64,000 nucleotides of DNA, taken from positions 1 to 64,000 of the forward strand of contig NZ_JAFBBP010000001.1 in assembly GCF_016907275.1 (NCBI RefSeq). The letters run 5' to 3'. Below the pieces are notes generated by a model, which made no database searches, was not told the origin of the DNA, and saw only the letters and a program-made list of their open reading frames with translations. Below are positions 29,232-36,418 of this stretch, one piece after another; position 1 is the first letter of the stretch; each line of letters begins with the position of its first letter. The position numbers and the translations under genes were made by a program. This DNA is from Micromonospora luteifusca. GTDB taxonomy: Bacteria > Actinomycetota > Actinomycetes > Mycobacteriales > Micromonosporaceae.

Positions 29232-29926
29232 GCACCGGCGGGCGCGGACCGATCGAGACGGCGACCGCCGAGCTGGCCGCCTGGCTGACCAGCGCGGCGG
29301 GGGAACCCGTCCCGATCGGCCCGCCCCGCGCGTGCGATGACACCACCGGGCTCACCCTCTGGCCACTGGAGCTGCGTCCGGCTCGGCAGACCCGCTCCAG
29401 CGGCGCGGTCCGCGAACCCTACCGGTTCACGGTCCGCTACCTGCTGTGCGTGAGCGGGCCGGGTGGGATGCCCCGGTTGGACCGGGTGCTCACCGCCGCG
29501 ACGAGCGACGGCAGCTACCCGGTCGCCCTGGAGGCCGGCGAGGCCGCACTGTGGACGGCGTTCGGCGCCACACCCCGCCCGGCGCTGCTGATCGACGTAC
29601 CCGCACAGGTGGACCACCCCACCCCGGCCGCACCGCCGGTGCTGCAACCGCTGCGGCTGCGACAACTCGAGGTACGCGCCCTCACCGGCCGGGTGGTCGG
29701 TCCCGAGGACCAGCCACTGGCGGCGATGCGGGTCGAACTGTCCAGCACCGGATCCGCCACCCGCACCGACCCCGAGGGCCGGTTCCTGATCGCCGGCGTT
29801 CCGCACGACCCGGAGCAACCGAGCCCGGTCCGGCTCCGGCTGACCGGCCGTGGGCTCGTCCTCACCGCCGACGTCGACCCCGCCGAACCCGACATCGTCA
29901 TCGTCTGCGCGCCACCGACCCACTGA
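29228..29926 (+). CDS. DUF4255 (Pvc16/Afp16-type) CIS cap protein with C-terminal carboxypeptidase-regulatory-like domain
   Basis: The product is 232 residues. Residues about 5-150 fit the DUF4255 family, which includes the tube/sheath terminator (cap) of contractile injection systems. Residues about 150-232 form a small beta-sandwich like the carboxypeptidase regulatory domain (LTGRVVGPEDQPLAAMRVEL, then TRTDPEGRFLIAGVP). The cap ends tube and sheath growth at the distal end. The added Ig-like domain would sit on the far end of the particle. Its start overlaps the upstream gene (ATGA) and it is followed 24 bases later by the sheath gene. Confidence 0.8.
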   Translation: MSTGGRGPIETATAELAAWLTSAAGEPVPIGPPRACDDTTGLTLWPLELRPARQTRSSGAVREPYRFTVRYLLCVSGPGGMPRLDRVLTAATSDGSYPVALEAGEAALWTAFGATPRPALLIDVPAQVDHPTPAAPPVLQPLRLRQLEVRALTGRVVGPEDQPLAAMRVELSSTGSATRTDPEGRFLIAGVPHDPEQPSPVRLRLTGRGLVLTADVDPAEPDIVIVCAPPTH

Positions 29927-29949
29927 CGCCCACCCGCACAGGAGGACCG

Positions 29950-31194
29950 ATGCCCAGCTACTTCTCCCCCGGCATCTATGTCGAGGAGGTCCCCAGCGGC
30001 GCCCGACCGATCGGCCCGGCGAGCACCAGCATCGCCGCCTTCGTCGGCGTCGCCCCGGACCGCTCCGCCCAACTGGGCAAAGCGGTGCCGGTCAACAACT
30101 GGACGGAGTTCCTGCGGCTCTTCGCCGGCGGGGAACGGGTGGAGAGCACCCCGTTGGCCCGGGCGGTCTTCGGTTTCCTGGACAACGGGGGCGCCCGCTG
30201 CTGGGTGGTCAACGTCGGCGAGGGCGGCGCGATCACCGGCACCGGGCAGCGGCGCGGCGGCCTGCAACTGCTGGAGGCCGTGGACGAGATCTCCATCATC
30301 GCCGCGCCCGGCTTCCACGACGTGGTGTCCCACGAGGCGCTGCTCAGCATGGCCGAGCGCACCCGCACCATGGTCGCGATCTGCGACCCGGCACCGGACA
30401 TCGACGACATCGCCGCACTGACCCGGGTCGCCACGCCGTCCTCCGGCAAACCCCCCAAGCCCGCCGAGGGTACGGGCGCTTCCGGAGGTACGGCCGGGCC
30501 TGGCGGCTCCGGCGGGCACGAGGGGGCGGCCTACCGGCCCCGACAGTCCGAGTTCGGCGCCTTCTACTACCCCTGGCTGCGGGTACGCGACCCGATCAGC
30601 GGCGAGTTGGAACTCACCCCGCCGAGCGGACACCTGGCCGGCATCTGGGCCCGCACCGACGCCCTGCGCGGGGTGCACAAGGCGCCAGCCAACGAACCCG
30701 TTCGTGGCGCCGTCGACCTGGGTTACCTGGTCACCCGACCGGAACACGACGTGCTCAACCCCAAGGGCGTCAACGTGATCCGCTACTTCGCCGGCGAGGG
30801 CATCCGGGTCTGGGGCGCCCGTACGCTCGCCGCCGAGGCCAGCGAGTGGCGCTACCTCAACGTACGGCGACTCAGCATCGCCATCGAACAGGCCATCGCC
30901 AACGGCACCCGGTGGATGGTCTTCGAGCCCAACGACTTCACCCTCTGGCGCTCGATCCGGCGCGACATCGGGGCGTTCCTCACCCGGGTATGGCGCGACG
31001 GTGCCCTGCTCGGGCGCAGTCCCGAGGAGGCGTTCTTCGTCAAGTGCGACGAGGAGACCAACCCGGCGGACGTCCGCGACGCGGGCATGGTGATCGCCCA
31101 CATCGGGATCGCCGTCGTCAAGCCCGCCGAATTCGTGGTGTTCAAGCTGAGCCAGTGGGCCGGCGGCACCGAGACCGAGACGATCGGAGGCTGA
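29950..31194 (+). CDS. Contractile tail sheath protein
   Basis: The product is 414 residues, beginning MPSYFSPGIYVEEVPSGARP, the classic sheath N-terminus. It ends with the conserved C-terminal domain (FVKCDEETNPADVRDAGMVI, then FVVFKLSQ). A Gly/Ser/Lys/Pro-rich insertion (about 163-200) separates two sheath subdomains. The ATG has AGGAGG 4 bases upstream. Sheath subunits contract to drive the inner tube through a membrane. Only one sheath gene is present here, whereas PVC/Afp-type clusters carry two or three. The tube gene starts 2 bases after the stop. Confidence 0.95.
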   Translation: MPSYFSPGIYVEEVPSGARPIGPASTSIAAFVGVAPDRSAQLGKAVPVNNWTEFLRLFAGGERVESTPLARAVFGFLDNGGARCWVVNVGEGGAITGTGQRRGGLQLLEAVDEISIIAAPGFHDVVSHEALLSMAERTRTMVAICDPAPDIDDIAALTRVATPSSGKPPKPAEGTGASGGTAGPGGSGGHEGAAYRPRQSEFGAFYYPWLRVRDPISGELELTPPSGHLAGIWARTDALRGVHKAPANEPVRGAVDLGYLVTRPEHDVLNPKGVNVIRYFAGEGIRVWGARTLAAEASEWRYLNVRRLSIAIEQAIANGTRWMVFEPNDFTLWRSIRRDIGAFLTRVWRDGALLGRSPEEAFFVKCDEETNPADVRDAGMVIAHIGIAVVKPAEFVVFKLSQWAGGTETETIGG

Positions 31195-31195
31195 C

Positions 31196-31678
31196 ATGCC
31201 CACCACAGCCACCCCGCAGCCCGGCGCCCCGGTCGACCCGTACCGGGCGTACAACTTCCGGCTGCTCATCAACGGCGTCACCAACGGCCACTTCACCGAG
31301 ATGACCGGGCTGGAGGTGAACATCCCCGGGCAGCCGTACCGGGAGCACGGCCTCGGTCGGATGCGCATGGTGCCCGGCCAGGCCGAGTACGAGCCGGTGA
31401 CGCTGCACTTCGGCCTCACCGCCTCGCGCGAGCTGTGGGACTGGGTGAACGCCACCGCGCAGGGCACCCTCAACCGTCGCAACGTCTCCGTGGTGCTGCT
31501 CGACTCGGTCGGGACCGCCGAGGTGCTGCGGTGGAACCTGATCGACGCCTGGCCCACCCGGTGGCGGGGCGCGCACCTCAACACGCTCAGCCACGAGATC
31601 GCCATCGCCTCGTTGACCCTGCGCTACGAGGGCCTGGAGCTGGAGACCGGCGGTGCCACCGCGCCGACACCCGCGTAG
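31196..31678 (+). CDS. Tail tube protein (T4 gp19-like)
   Basis: The product is 160 residues. The blocks DPYRAYNFRLLINGVTNGHF, then TEMTGLEVNIPGQPYREHGL and DWVNATAQGTLNRRNVSVVL, match the gp19/Afp1 tube family. Tube subunits stack into hexameric rings inside the sheath. The single copy here contrasts with the separate Afp1 and Afp5 of longer clusters. It starts 2 bases after the sheath stop. The next gene starts inside its last 26 bases in another frame. Confidence 0.95.
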   Translation: MPTTATPQPGAPVDPYRAYNFRLLINGVTNGHFTEMTGLEVNIPGQPYREHGLGRMRMVPGQAEYEPVTLHFGLTASRELWDWVNATAQGTLNRRNVSVVLLDSVGTAEVLRWNLIDAWPTRWRGAHLNTLSHEIAIASLTLRYEGLELETGGATAPTPA

Positions 31679-33158
31679 CTGGCTGGCCGGCCGGTTGCGC
31701 TCGGCGGCCGGTGCGGTGCACCGCCTCGCCGGGCGGGTCGAGGTCGCCGGGCTCCTCCCGGCGAGCCCGCCGTCGGCCCCGCCCACGGCAGCACCGCGCC
31801 GCTTCGGCGAACCTCCGCAGCACTGGCTGGACCTGGTCAGCGCACACGCGCCCGGCCTGCTGCACAACCTGGACCTCCCCGTGTCCCCGGTCAGCGCCGA
31901 CGACGCGACCGCCCACGATGACCGGCCCGGCGAGACGGGTTCGATCGGTCGGCTCGCAGGTGGTGTCGCGGCCCCCGCCCCGGGTACCGCGTCCGACAGC
32001 ACCACCGGCGCGAGCGGCACTGCCGGCGCGAGCGGCACTGCCGGCGCGAGCGGCACTGCCGGCGCGAGCGGCACTGCCGCGGCTGGCCGGCGCGGTGGCC
32101 CGGGTACGAGCCGGTTCGCCGGCACGGACGGGTCGCGCTCGCCGGGCGGGACCAAGCGTTCGGGTCGCAGGTCGGCGACAGGTGACGGACCAGCCGGCGA
32201 AGGCACCGACGACGCAGGCTCACCCGGCGGAGTCGGGCCCGACACATCGGCAGGGCCGTCCGGGTCGGGCACCTCGGCGCGACCGGCGGGATCGGATGCG
32301 TGGGGCGATACCGCAGCGGTCGGCGGGACCGGGGTGCCACGGGCCGGCGAACCCGCTCAACCAGTCCGCCCGCTGATCCGCCCCGCGATCTGGGGTCCAC
32401 CCGCCAGCCACCTGCCGCCCCGGACCGACGACGTCGAATCCACCCGACCCACGGCACGCGCTCCCCGCTCAACCCTTGATCCACTCTGGTCCGGCCCGCC
32501 CTCGACCAGCGGTGACGCCGTCGCCGACCGACTTTCGAGTGGTCACGACCGGCTTCGCGACGACCCGGACGGATCGGGGGACGACCAGACCCGGAGCCGG
32601 GCTGGCCACCCCGGGTTCGCGGGCGGCCACCCCGGGTTCGCGGGCGGCCACCCGGGGTTCGCGGGCGGGCGAGGGGTACCAGGCGGGACACGGCCTTCCG
32701 GGCCAGGCGACGCGGCGACGCGGCGGACACCGGCGGACCCGGACCTGGACGGGGTCGACCGGCCGTGGACCGGTTCGACCGGCGCGACGGTGGCAGCCGA
32801 CGGTGGGGGTTCGACCATCGAGCGGCGTCGCGACCTGGACCACGCCGCGGGCGACTGGCCCTGGCTGGCCCTCCCCGACGAGCCGGCACGACCTCGGCAA
32901 CGGCCCCGGCGAGCAGCCGGGCGGCGGGTCGACGAGACGGGAACGTTCGGCGGCGCGGCGTGGGCCGCCGGATGGGGGCGCGGCGCGACCGGCGGCGGGC
33001 GGTCGACGAACACCGGCCCGCCGTCGTCCACGGTCGAGCTGAGGGTCACCGACCCGTGGCCGGCGCTGCCCGACGACGCGACGCTCTGGACCGTGCCGGC
33101 TGACGCGTTGAACGATGCCCAGCTCAGCCGGTTGGATCACGAACAGGCGGGCGACTGA
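31653..33158 (+). CDS. Low-complexity, probably disordered CIS-locus protein with short tandem repeats
   Basis: The product is 501 residues from a GTG at 31653 that overlaps the tube gene. Only the ends look ordered: an N-terminal segment (FGEPPQHWLDLVSAHAPGLL near 51-70) and a C-terminal one (VELRVTDPWPALPDDATLWT, then DALNDAQLSRLDHEQAGD). The rest is Gly/Ser/Thr/Pro/Asp-rich. It contains four SGTAGA units (18-base repeats near 32,007-32,078) and three HPGFAGG units (21-base repeats near 32,606-32,669). It sits where some clusters have small assembly factors. It shares one base with the next start (TGATG). It could be a linker, chaperone or tape-measure substitute; helices typical of tape measures are absent. 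Confidence 0.75.
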   Translation: MPPRRHPRSWLAGRLRSAAGAVHRLAGRVEVAGLLPASPPSAPPTAAPRRFGEPPQHWLDLVSAHAPGLLHNLDLPVSPVSADDATAHDDRPGETGSIGRLAGGVAAPAPGTASDSTTGASGTAGASGTAGASGTAGASGTAAAGRRGGPGTSRFAGTDGSRSPGGTKRSGRRSATGDGPAGEGTDDAGSPGGVGPDTSAGPSGSGTSARPAGSDAWGDTAAVGGTGVPRAGEPAQPVRPLIRPAIWGPPASHLPPRTDDVESTRPTARAPRSTLDPLWSGPPSTSGDAVADRLSSGHDRLRDDPDGSGDDQTRSRAGHPGFAGGHPGFAGGHPGFAGGRGVPGGTRPSGPGDAATRRTPADPDLDGVDRPWTGSTGATVAADGGGSTIERRRDLDHAAGDWPWLALPDEPARPRQRPRRAAGRRVDETGTFGGAAWAAGWGRGATGGGRSTNTGPPSSTVELRVTDPWPALPDDATLWTVPADALNDAQLSRLDHEQAGD

Positions 33159-34060
33159 TGGAACGCGTCGCCTTCCTCATCGACTCCTCCGGCGAGCGGG
33201 TGGACTGCCTGCTCAACCCGGAGACCGTGCAGGTGACCCGGCTCGCCGGCGTACGCCATCGGGGTGTCGCCGGCGGGCAGCTCACCGGATCCGGGCTGGC
33301 CGACGATCCGCTGGTCTTCACCGGCGGCGGCCGGACCGAACTGGTGCTCGACCTGCTCTTCGACGTCGACTTCGTGGAGGCGCAGGTCCGCCCGGCCGAC
33401 GTACGGGTGCTGACCCGTCCCCTCTGGATGCTGGCGGAGAACTCAACCGCCGAGCATGGCTGGCTGCGACCGCCGCTGGTCCGGTTGGTCTGGGGCAAGA
33501 CCTGGAACGTGCCCGGCGTGATCATCGCGGTGGCGGAACGGTTCGACGCGTTCACCGGCACCGGGTCACCTCGACGCTCCTGGCTGCGGCTGAAGCTGGT
33601 CCGGGCCGCCGAGTCCGCCGACCAGGCCGAGGCCGGCTTCGCCGAGGAGTTGGCCGCGGCGAGCACCCCGACCGCCGCACCGGGCAGCGCGGTCATCGCT
33701 GCCGGCGACGGCGCGGCAGAGCCGGGTCGGTCCGGGGTGCGCTTCGACCTGCTGGCCAACGACGCCCTCGGCTCTCCGCTGCGCTGGCGCCTCCTGGCCG
33801 AACACAACCGGATCACCGATCCGCTGGCGGTGCCCGCCGGCACCACCCTCGCCGTCCCGCCAGCCGCCGGCATCCGGGCCGGCGGCACGCCGGGGAGCGG
33901 ATCGACGTTTGCCGGTGCGGTTGCGGGGATGGCGCGGACGATGGCCGGCGCGGTGAGCGCAGGAGCATCGTTCGTGGGCGCCTCGATCGCCGGCAGCACC
34001 GGGCCAGGCAACCCCGGGCCAAGCAGCACCGGGCCAGGCAGCACCGGGGGTACGCCGTGA
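33158..34060 (+). CDS. CIS tube/baseplate adaptor (Afp7/Pvc7-like) with LysM-like domain
   Basis: The product is 300 residues. Residues about 1-150 match the CIS tube-adaptor family (MERVAFLIDSSGERVDCLLN, PLWMLAENS, RPPLVRLVWGKTWNVPGVII). Residues about 195-240 look like a LysM fold (RWRLLAEHNRITDPLAVPAG). The tail (about 250-300) is Gly/Ser/Ala-rich with SSTGPGSTGG-like repeats. These adaptors connect tube to spike. The ATG overlaps the previous stop (TGATG) and the gene ends in a GTGA overlap with the spike gene. Confidence 0.85.
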   Translation: MERVAFLIDSSGERVDCLLNPETVQVTRLAGVRHRGVAGGQLTGSGLADDPLVFTGGGRTELVLDLLFDVDFVEAQVRPADVRVLTRPLWMLAENSTAEHGWLRPPLVRLVWGKTWNVPGVIIAVAERFDAFTGTGSPRRSWLRLKLVRAAESADQAEAGFAEELAAASTPTAAPGSAVIAAGDGAAEPGRSGVRFDLLANDALGSPLRWRLLAEHNRITDPLAVPAGTTLAVPPAAGIRAGGTPGSGSTFAGAVAGMARTMAGAVSAGASFVGASIAGSTGPGNPGPSSTGPGSTGGTP

Positions 34061-35649
34061 CCAGCGTGGCGCCCCGGGCGTTGATCGTCCTGCTCGACGG
34101 TGCCGAGCTGACCGGTGCGGCCCGTCAGCGGATTCGCTCACTGCGGGTGGCGGCTCGGCTCGACCAGCCCACGCAGGCGGAGCTGGTGCTCGCCACCACT
34201 GCCGGCCCGGGCGCGCTCGACCCGGCGGTACGCCCCGGCACGACACTCGACGTACGGCTCGCCGACCATGCCGACGTCCTGTTCAGCGGTGAGGTCACCG
34301 CGGTGGAGGTCGAATACGCCGCGGACGGAGCGGCGGTGCTGCGGCTGCGGGCGTACGACCCGCTGCATCGGCTGCGTAAGCGGCAGGGGTTGCGGGTCTT
34401 CACCTCGGTGACCGCCGTCGAGCTGGCCCGGGAGCTGTGCGGCGAGGTGGGGCTGGACGTGACCGCCGAGGTCGACGGGCCACGGCTGGAACGGCTGCTG
34501 CAACACCGGCACAGCGATCTGGAGCTGCTCCGCGAGGTGGCCGGCCGGGCCGGGCTGCACCTGGCCACCGACGGCGACGGGCTCCGGCTGATCACTCTGG
34601 CCGGCTACGGCGAGCCGATCGCGTTGACCCTCGGCGCGGGCGTGCACACCCTGCGGCTGTCCACCAACGCCGACCAGTCCAGCGGTGCCAGCGCGGCGCT
34701 GGGCTGGCACCCGCAGCGGGCCGAGGTGATCAGCCAGCAGGCCGACGAGGCGCGCTGTGGCCGACCCGCCCGCGATCGCCCGGACCCGGCCGACGTGGGT
34801 GCCGACGGGGTACGCACCGTCGTCGACCAGCCCGGCCGCAGCGACGACGAGTTGGCGGCGCTGGCCCAGGCGCGACTGGACACCCGCGCGGCGGCGCTGG
34901 TCACCGCCGAGGGGGTGGCCGAGGGTGACCCGGCACTGCGGCCCGGCCGACGGGTCGACCTGAGCGGTGTGCCCGACCCGGTCGCCGGGGCGTACGTGTT
35001 GACCGAGGTGGTGCACACCGTGGACGGCAACGGCCACCTGACGCGGTTCTCCACCGTGCCGCCGGCCACCCCGTCGGCGCCGACCGCCGGCGCGGTGGTC
35101 ACCCTCGGGACCGTCACCGACGTCGCCGACCCGGACGGGTTGGGCCGGGTCCGTCTGACCCTGCCGGCGTACGGGGACCTGGACGCCGGCTGGCTCGCGG
35201 TGCTCTGCCCCGGTGCCGGGCGCGGCAAGGGTCTGGTGGCGCTCCCCGATCCGGACGACACCGTGCTGGTGGTGCTGCCCGGTGGCGAGCCGGCCTCGGG
35301 CATCGTGCTCGGTTCGCTGTTCGGCGCTGTCGAGCCGTACGACGCGGGCATCGACGACGGGAAGGCGCGTCGCTGGACGCTGCGCACCGCCGGCGGGCAG
35401 TCGATCGTCGTCGACGACGTGCGGCGCAGTCTGCGGCTCGGCACCGAGGGTGGCAGCTTTCTGGAACTGACCCCCGATCTGGCCACTCTGCACGCGGCGT
35501 CCGACCTGGTGATCTCCGCACCCGGCCGGGCCATGGTGGTGCGCGCCCGCAGCGTGGACTTCCTGCACGCCGACTCGACCGAGGACTCGACGACCGCGGC
35601 GCGGCAGGCCCGTTCGCTCGCCCGCGCCCACCACGAAGGAGGCGGCTGA
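34057..35649 (+). CDS. VgrG/gpD-gpV-like baseplate spike protein (Afp8/Pvc8)
   Basis: The product is 530 residues from a GTG that overlaps the upstream stop. The N-terminal gpD-like part (about 1-330) has SVTAVELARELCGEVGLDVT, then LLQHRHSDLELLREVAGRAG. An OB-fold gp5/gpV domain (about 350-430) has LGTVTDVADPDGLGRVRLTL, then WLAVLCPGAGRGKG. A beta-helical-like stretch then carries TAGGQSIVVDDVRRSLRLGT. Trimers form the central spike hub under the tube. It overlaps the tip gene by one base. Confidence 0.92.
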   Translation: MTSVAPRALIVLLDGAELTGAARQRIRSLRVAARLDQPTQAELVLATTAGPGALDPAVRPGTTLDVRLADHADVLFSGEVTAVEVEYAADGAAVLRLRAYDPLHRLRKRQGLRVFTSVTAVELARELCGEVGLDVTAEVDGPRLERLLQHRHSDLELLREVAGRAGLHLATDGDGLRLITLAGYGEPIALTLGAGVHTLRLSTNADQSSGASAALGWHPQRAEVISQQADEARCGRPARDRPDPADVGADGVRTVVDQPGRSDDELAALAQARLDTRAAALVTAEGVAEGDPALRPGRRVDLSGVPDPVAGAYVLTEVVHTVDGNGHLTRFSTVPPATPSAPTAGAVVTLGTVTDVADPDGLGRVRLTLPAYGDLDAGWLAVLCPGAGRGKGLVALPDPDDTVLVVLPGGEPASGIVLGSLFGAVEPYDAGIDDGKARRWTLRTAGGQSIVVDDVRRSLRLGTEGGSFLELTPDLATLHAASDLVISAPGRAMVVRARSVDFLHADSTEDSTTAARQARSLARAHHEGGG

Positions 35650-35987
35650 TGCGCTGGATCCACCGTGACTCCGTGATCACCTGCGATCACGACGGCCGGG
35701 TCGAGAACCGACCCTCGCGGCAGTGGGTGACCGTCACCGGCGTGCCCGTGCTGGTGGACGACGACCCGGAGGGCCGCACGATCGTCGCCTGCCCGAACTA
35801 CGGCCCGACCATCAAGCCGTGCACGACGACCCTGACCGTCCGAGTCGGCTACAGCGACTGGGTCCGCGTCGACGGACACCGGGTGGTGCTGTCGCACCTG
35901 GAGGGGTTCACGAACGGCACGCCGCCGGGGCTGGTCAAGCACACGGTGCGTGACCCGCGCCAGCAGTTCCTGGGGTCGGACCGATGA
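35649..35987 (+). CDS. PAAR-like spike tip protein of the CIS
   Basis: The product is 112 residues, directly after the spike gene with a TGATG overlap. It has CPNYGPTIKPCTTTLTVRVG and SHLEGFTNGTPPGLVKHTVR, a pattern seen in small eCIS proteins that occupy the PAAR/Afp10 position. Three cysteines (TCDHD, ACPNY, KPCTT) could bind a metal as in PAAR tips. It would sharpen the spike. The link rests on operon position and small size more than on a classical PAAR motif. Confidence 0.7.
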   Translation: MRWIHRDSVITCDHDGRVENRPSRQWVTVTGVPVLVDDDPEGRTIVACPNYGPTIKPCTTTLTVRVGYSDWVRVDGHRVVLSHLEGFTNGTPPGLVKHTVRDPRQQFLGSDR

Positions 35988-36418
35988 GGGCCTTCCGCTT
36001 CGTCGGTGCCGGCTTCGACGCCGGTCGTACCGGTGGCCTGGCGCTCACCGCGGCCGGCGGCCTGGCGATGACCGAGGGCGACGAGAGCGTACGACAGGCG
36101 CTGTTCCTGCTCCTGTCGACCACACCGGGCGAGCGGCTGATGCGACCCGGGTACGGGTCCCGGTTGCACCGGCTCGTCTTCGCGCCCAACGACGACACCA
36201 CCGCTGGCCTGGCCATCCACTACGTCCGGCAGGCCATCACCCGCTGGGAGCCACGGGTTGAGGTGATCGACGTCGACGCCGGTCCGGACCCGGACGACGC
36301 GTGGCAGCTGGTGATCCGGTTGGACTACCGGGTGCGGGCCAGCCTGACGCCCGGGCAACTGGTCTTCTCCGTCGACCTGCTCCCGGCCGACGAGCCCGCG
36401 CAGGGAGGCGCGTCATGA
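35984..36418 (+). CDS. GPW/gp25-family baseplate wedge protein
   Basis: The product is 144 residues. LAMTEGDESVRQALFLLLST, then TPGERLMRPGYGSRLHRLVF, is the gp25/Afp9 signature, including the EPR-like wedge contact region replaced here by PGERLMRPGYG. gp25 links baseplate to the first sheath ring and triggers contraction. It overlaps the previous and next genes by 4 bases each (ATGA). Confidence 0.92.
   Translation: MRAFRFVGAGFDAGRTGGLALTAAGGLAMTEGDESVRQALFLLLSTTPGERLMRPGYGSRLHRLVFAPNDDTTAGLAIHYVRQAITRWEPRVEVIDVDAGPDPDDAWQLVIRLDYRVRASLTPGQLVFSVDLLPADEPAQGGAS

Noticed and set aside
29515..31605. A 696-codon minus-strand open frame across cap, sheath and tube genes
   Set aside because: The plus-strand proteins have clear sheath, tube and cap motifs. 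The minus frame has only low-complexity composition typical of GC-rich antisense frames.
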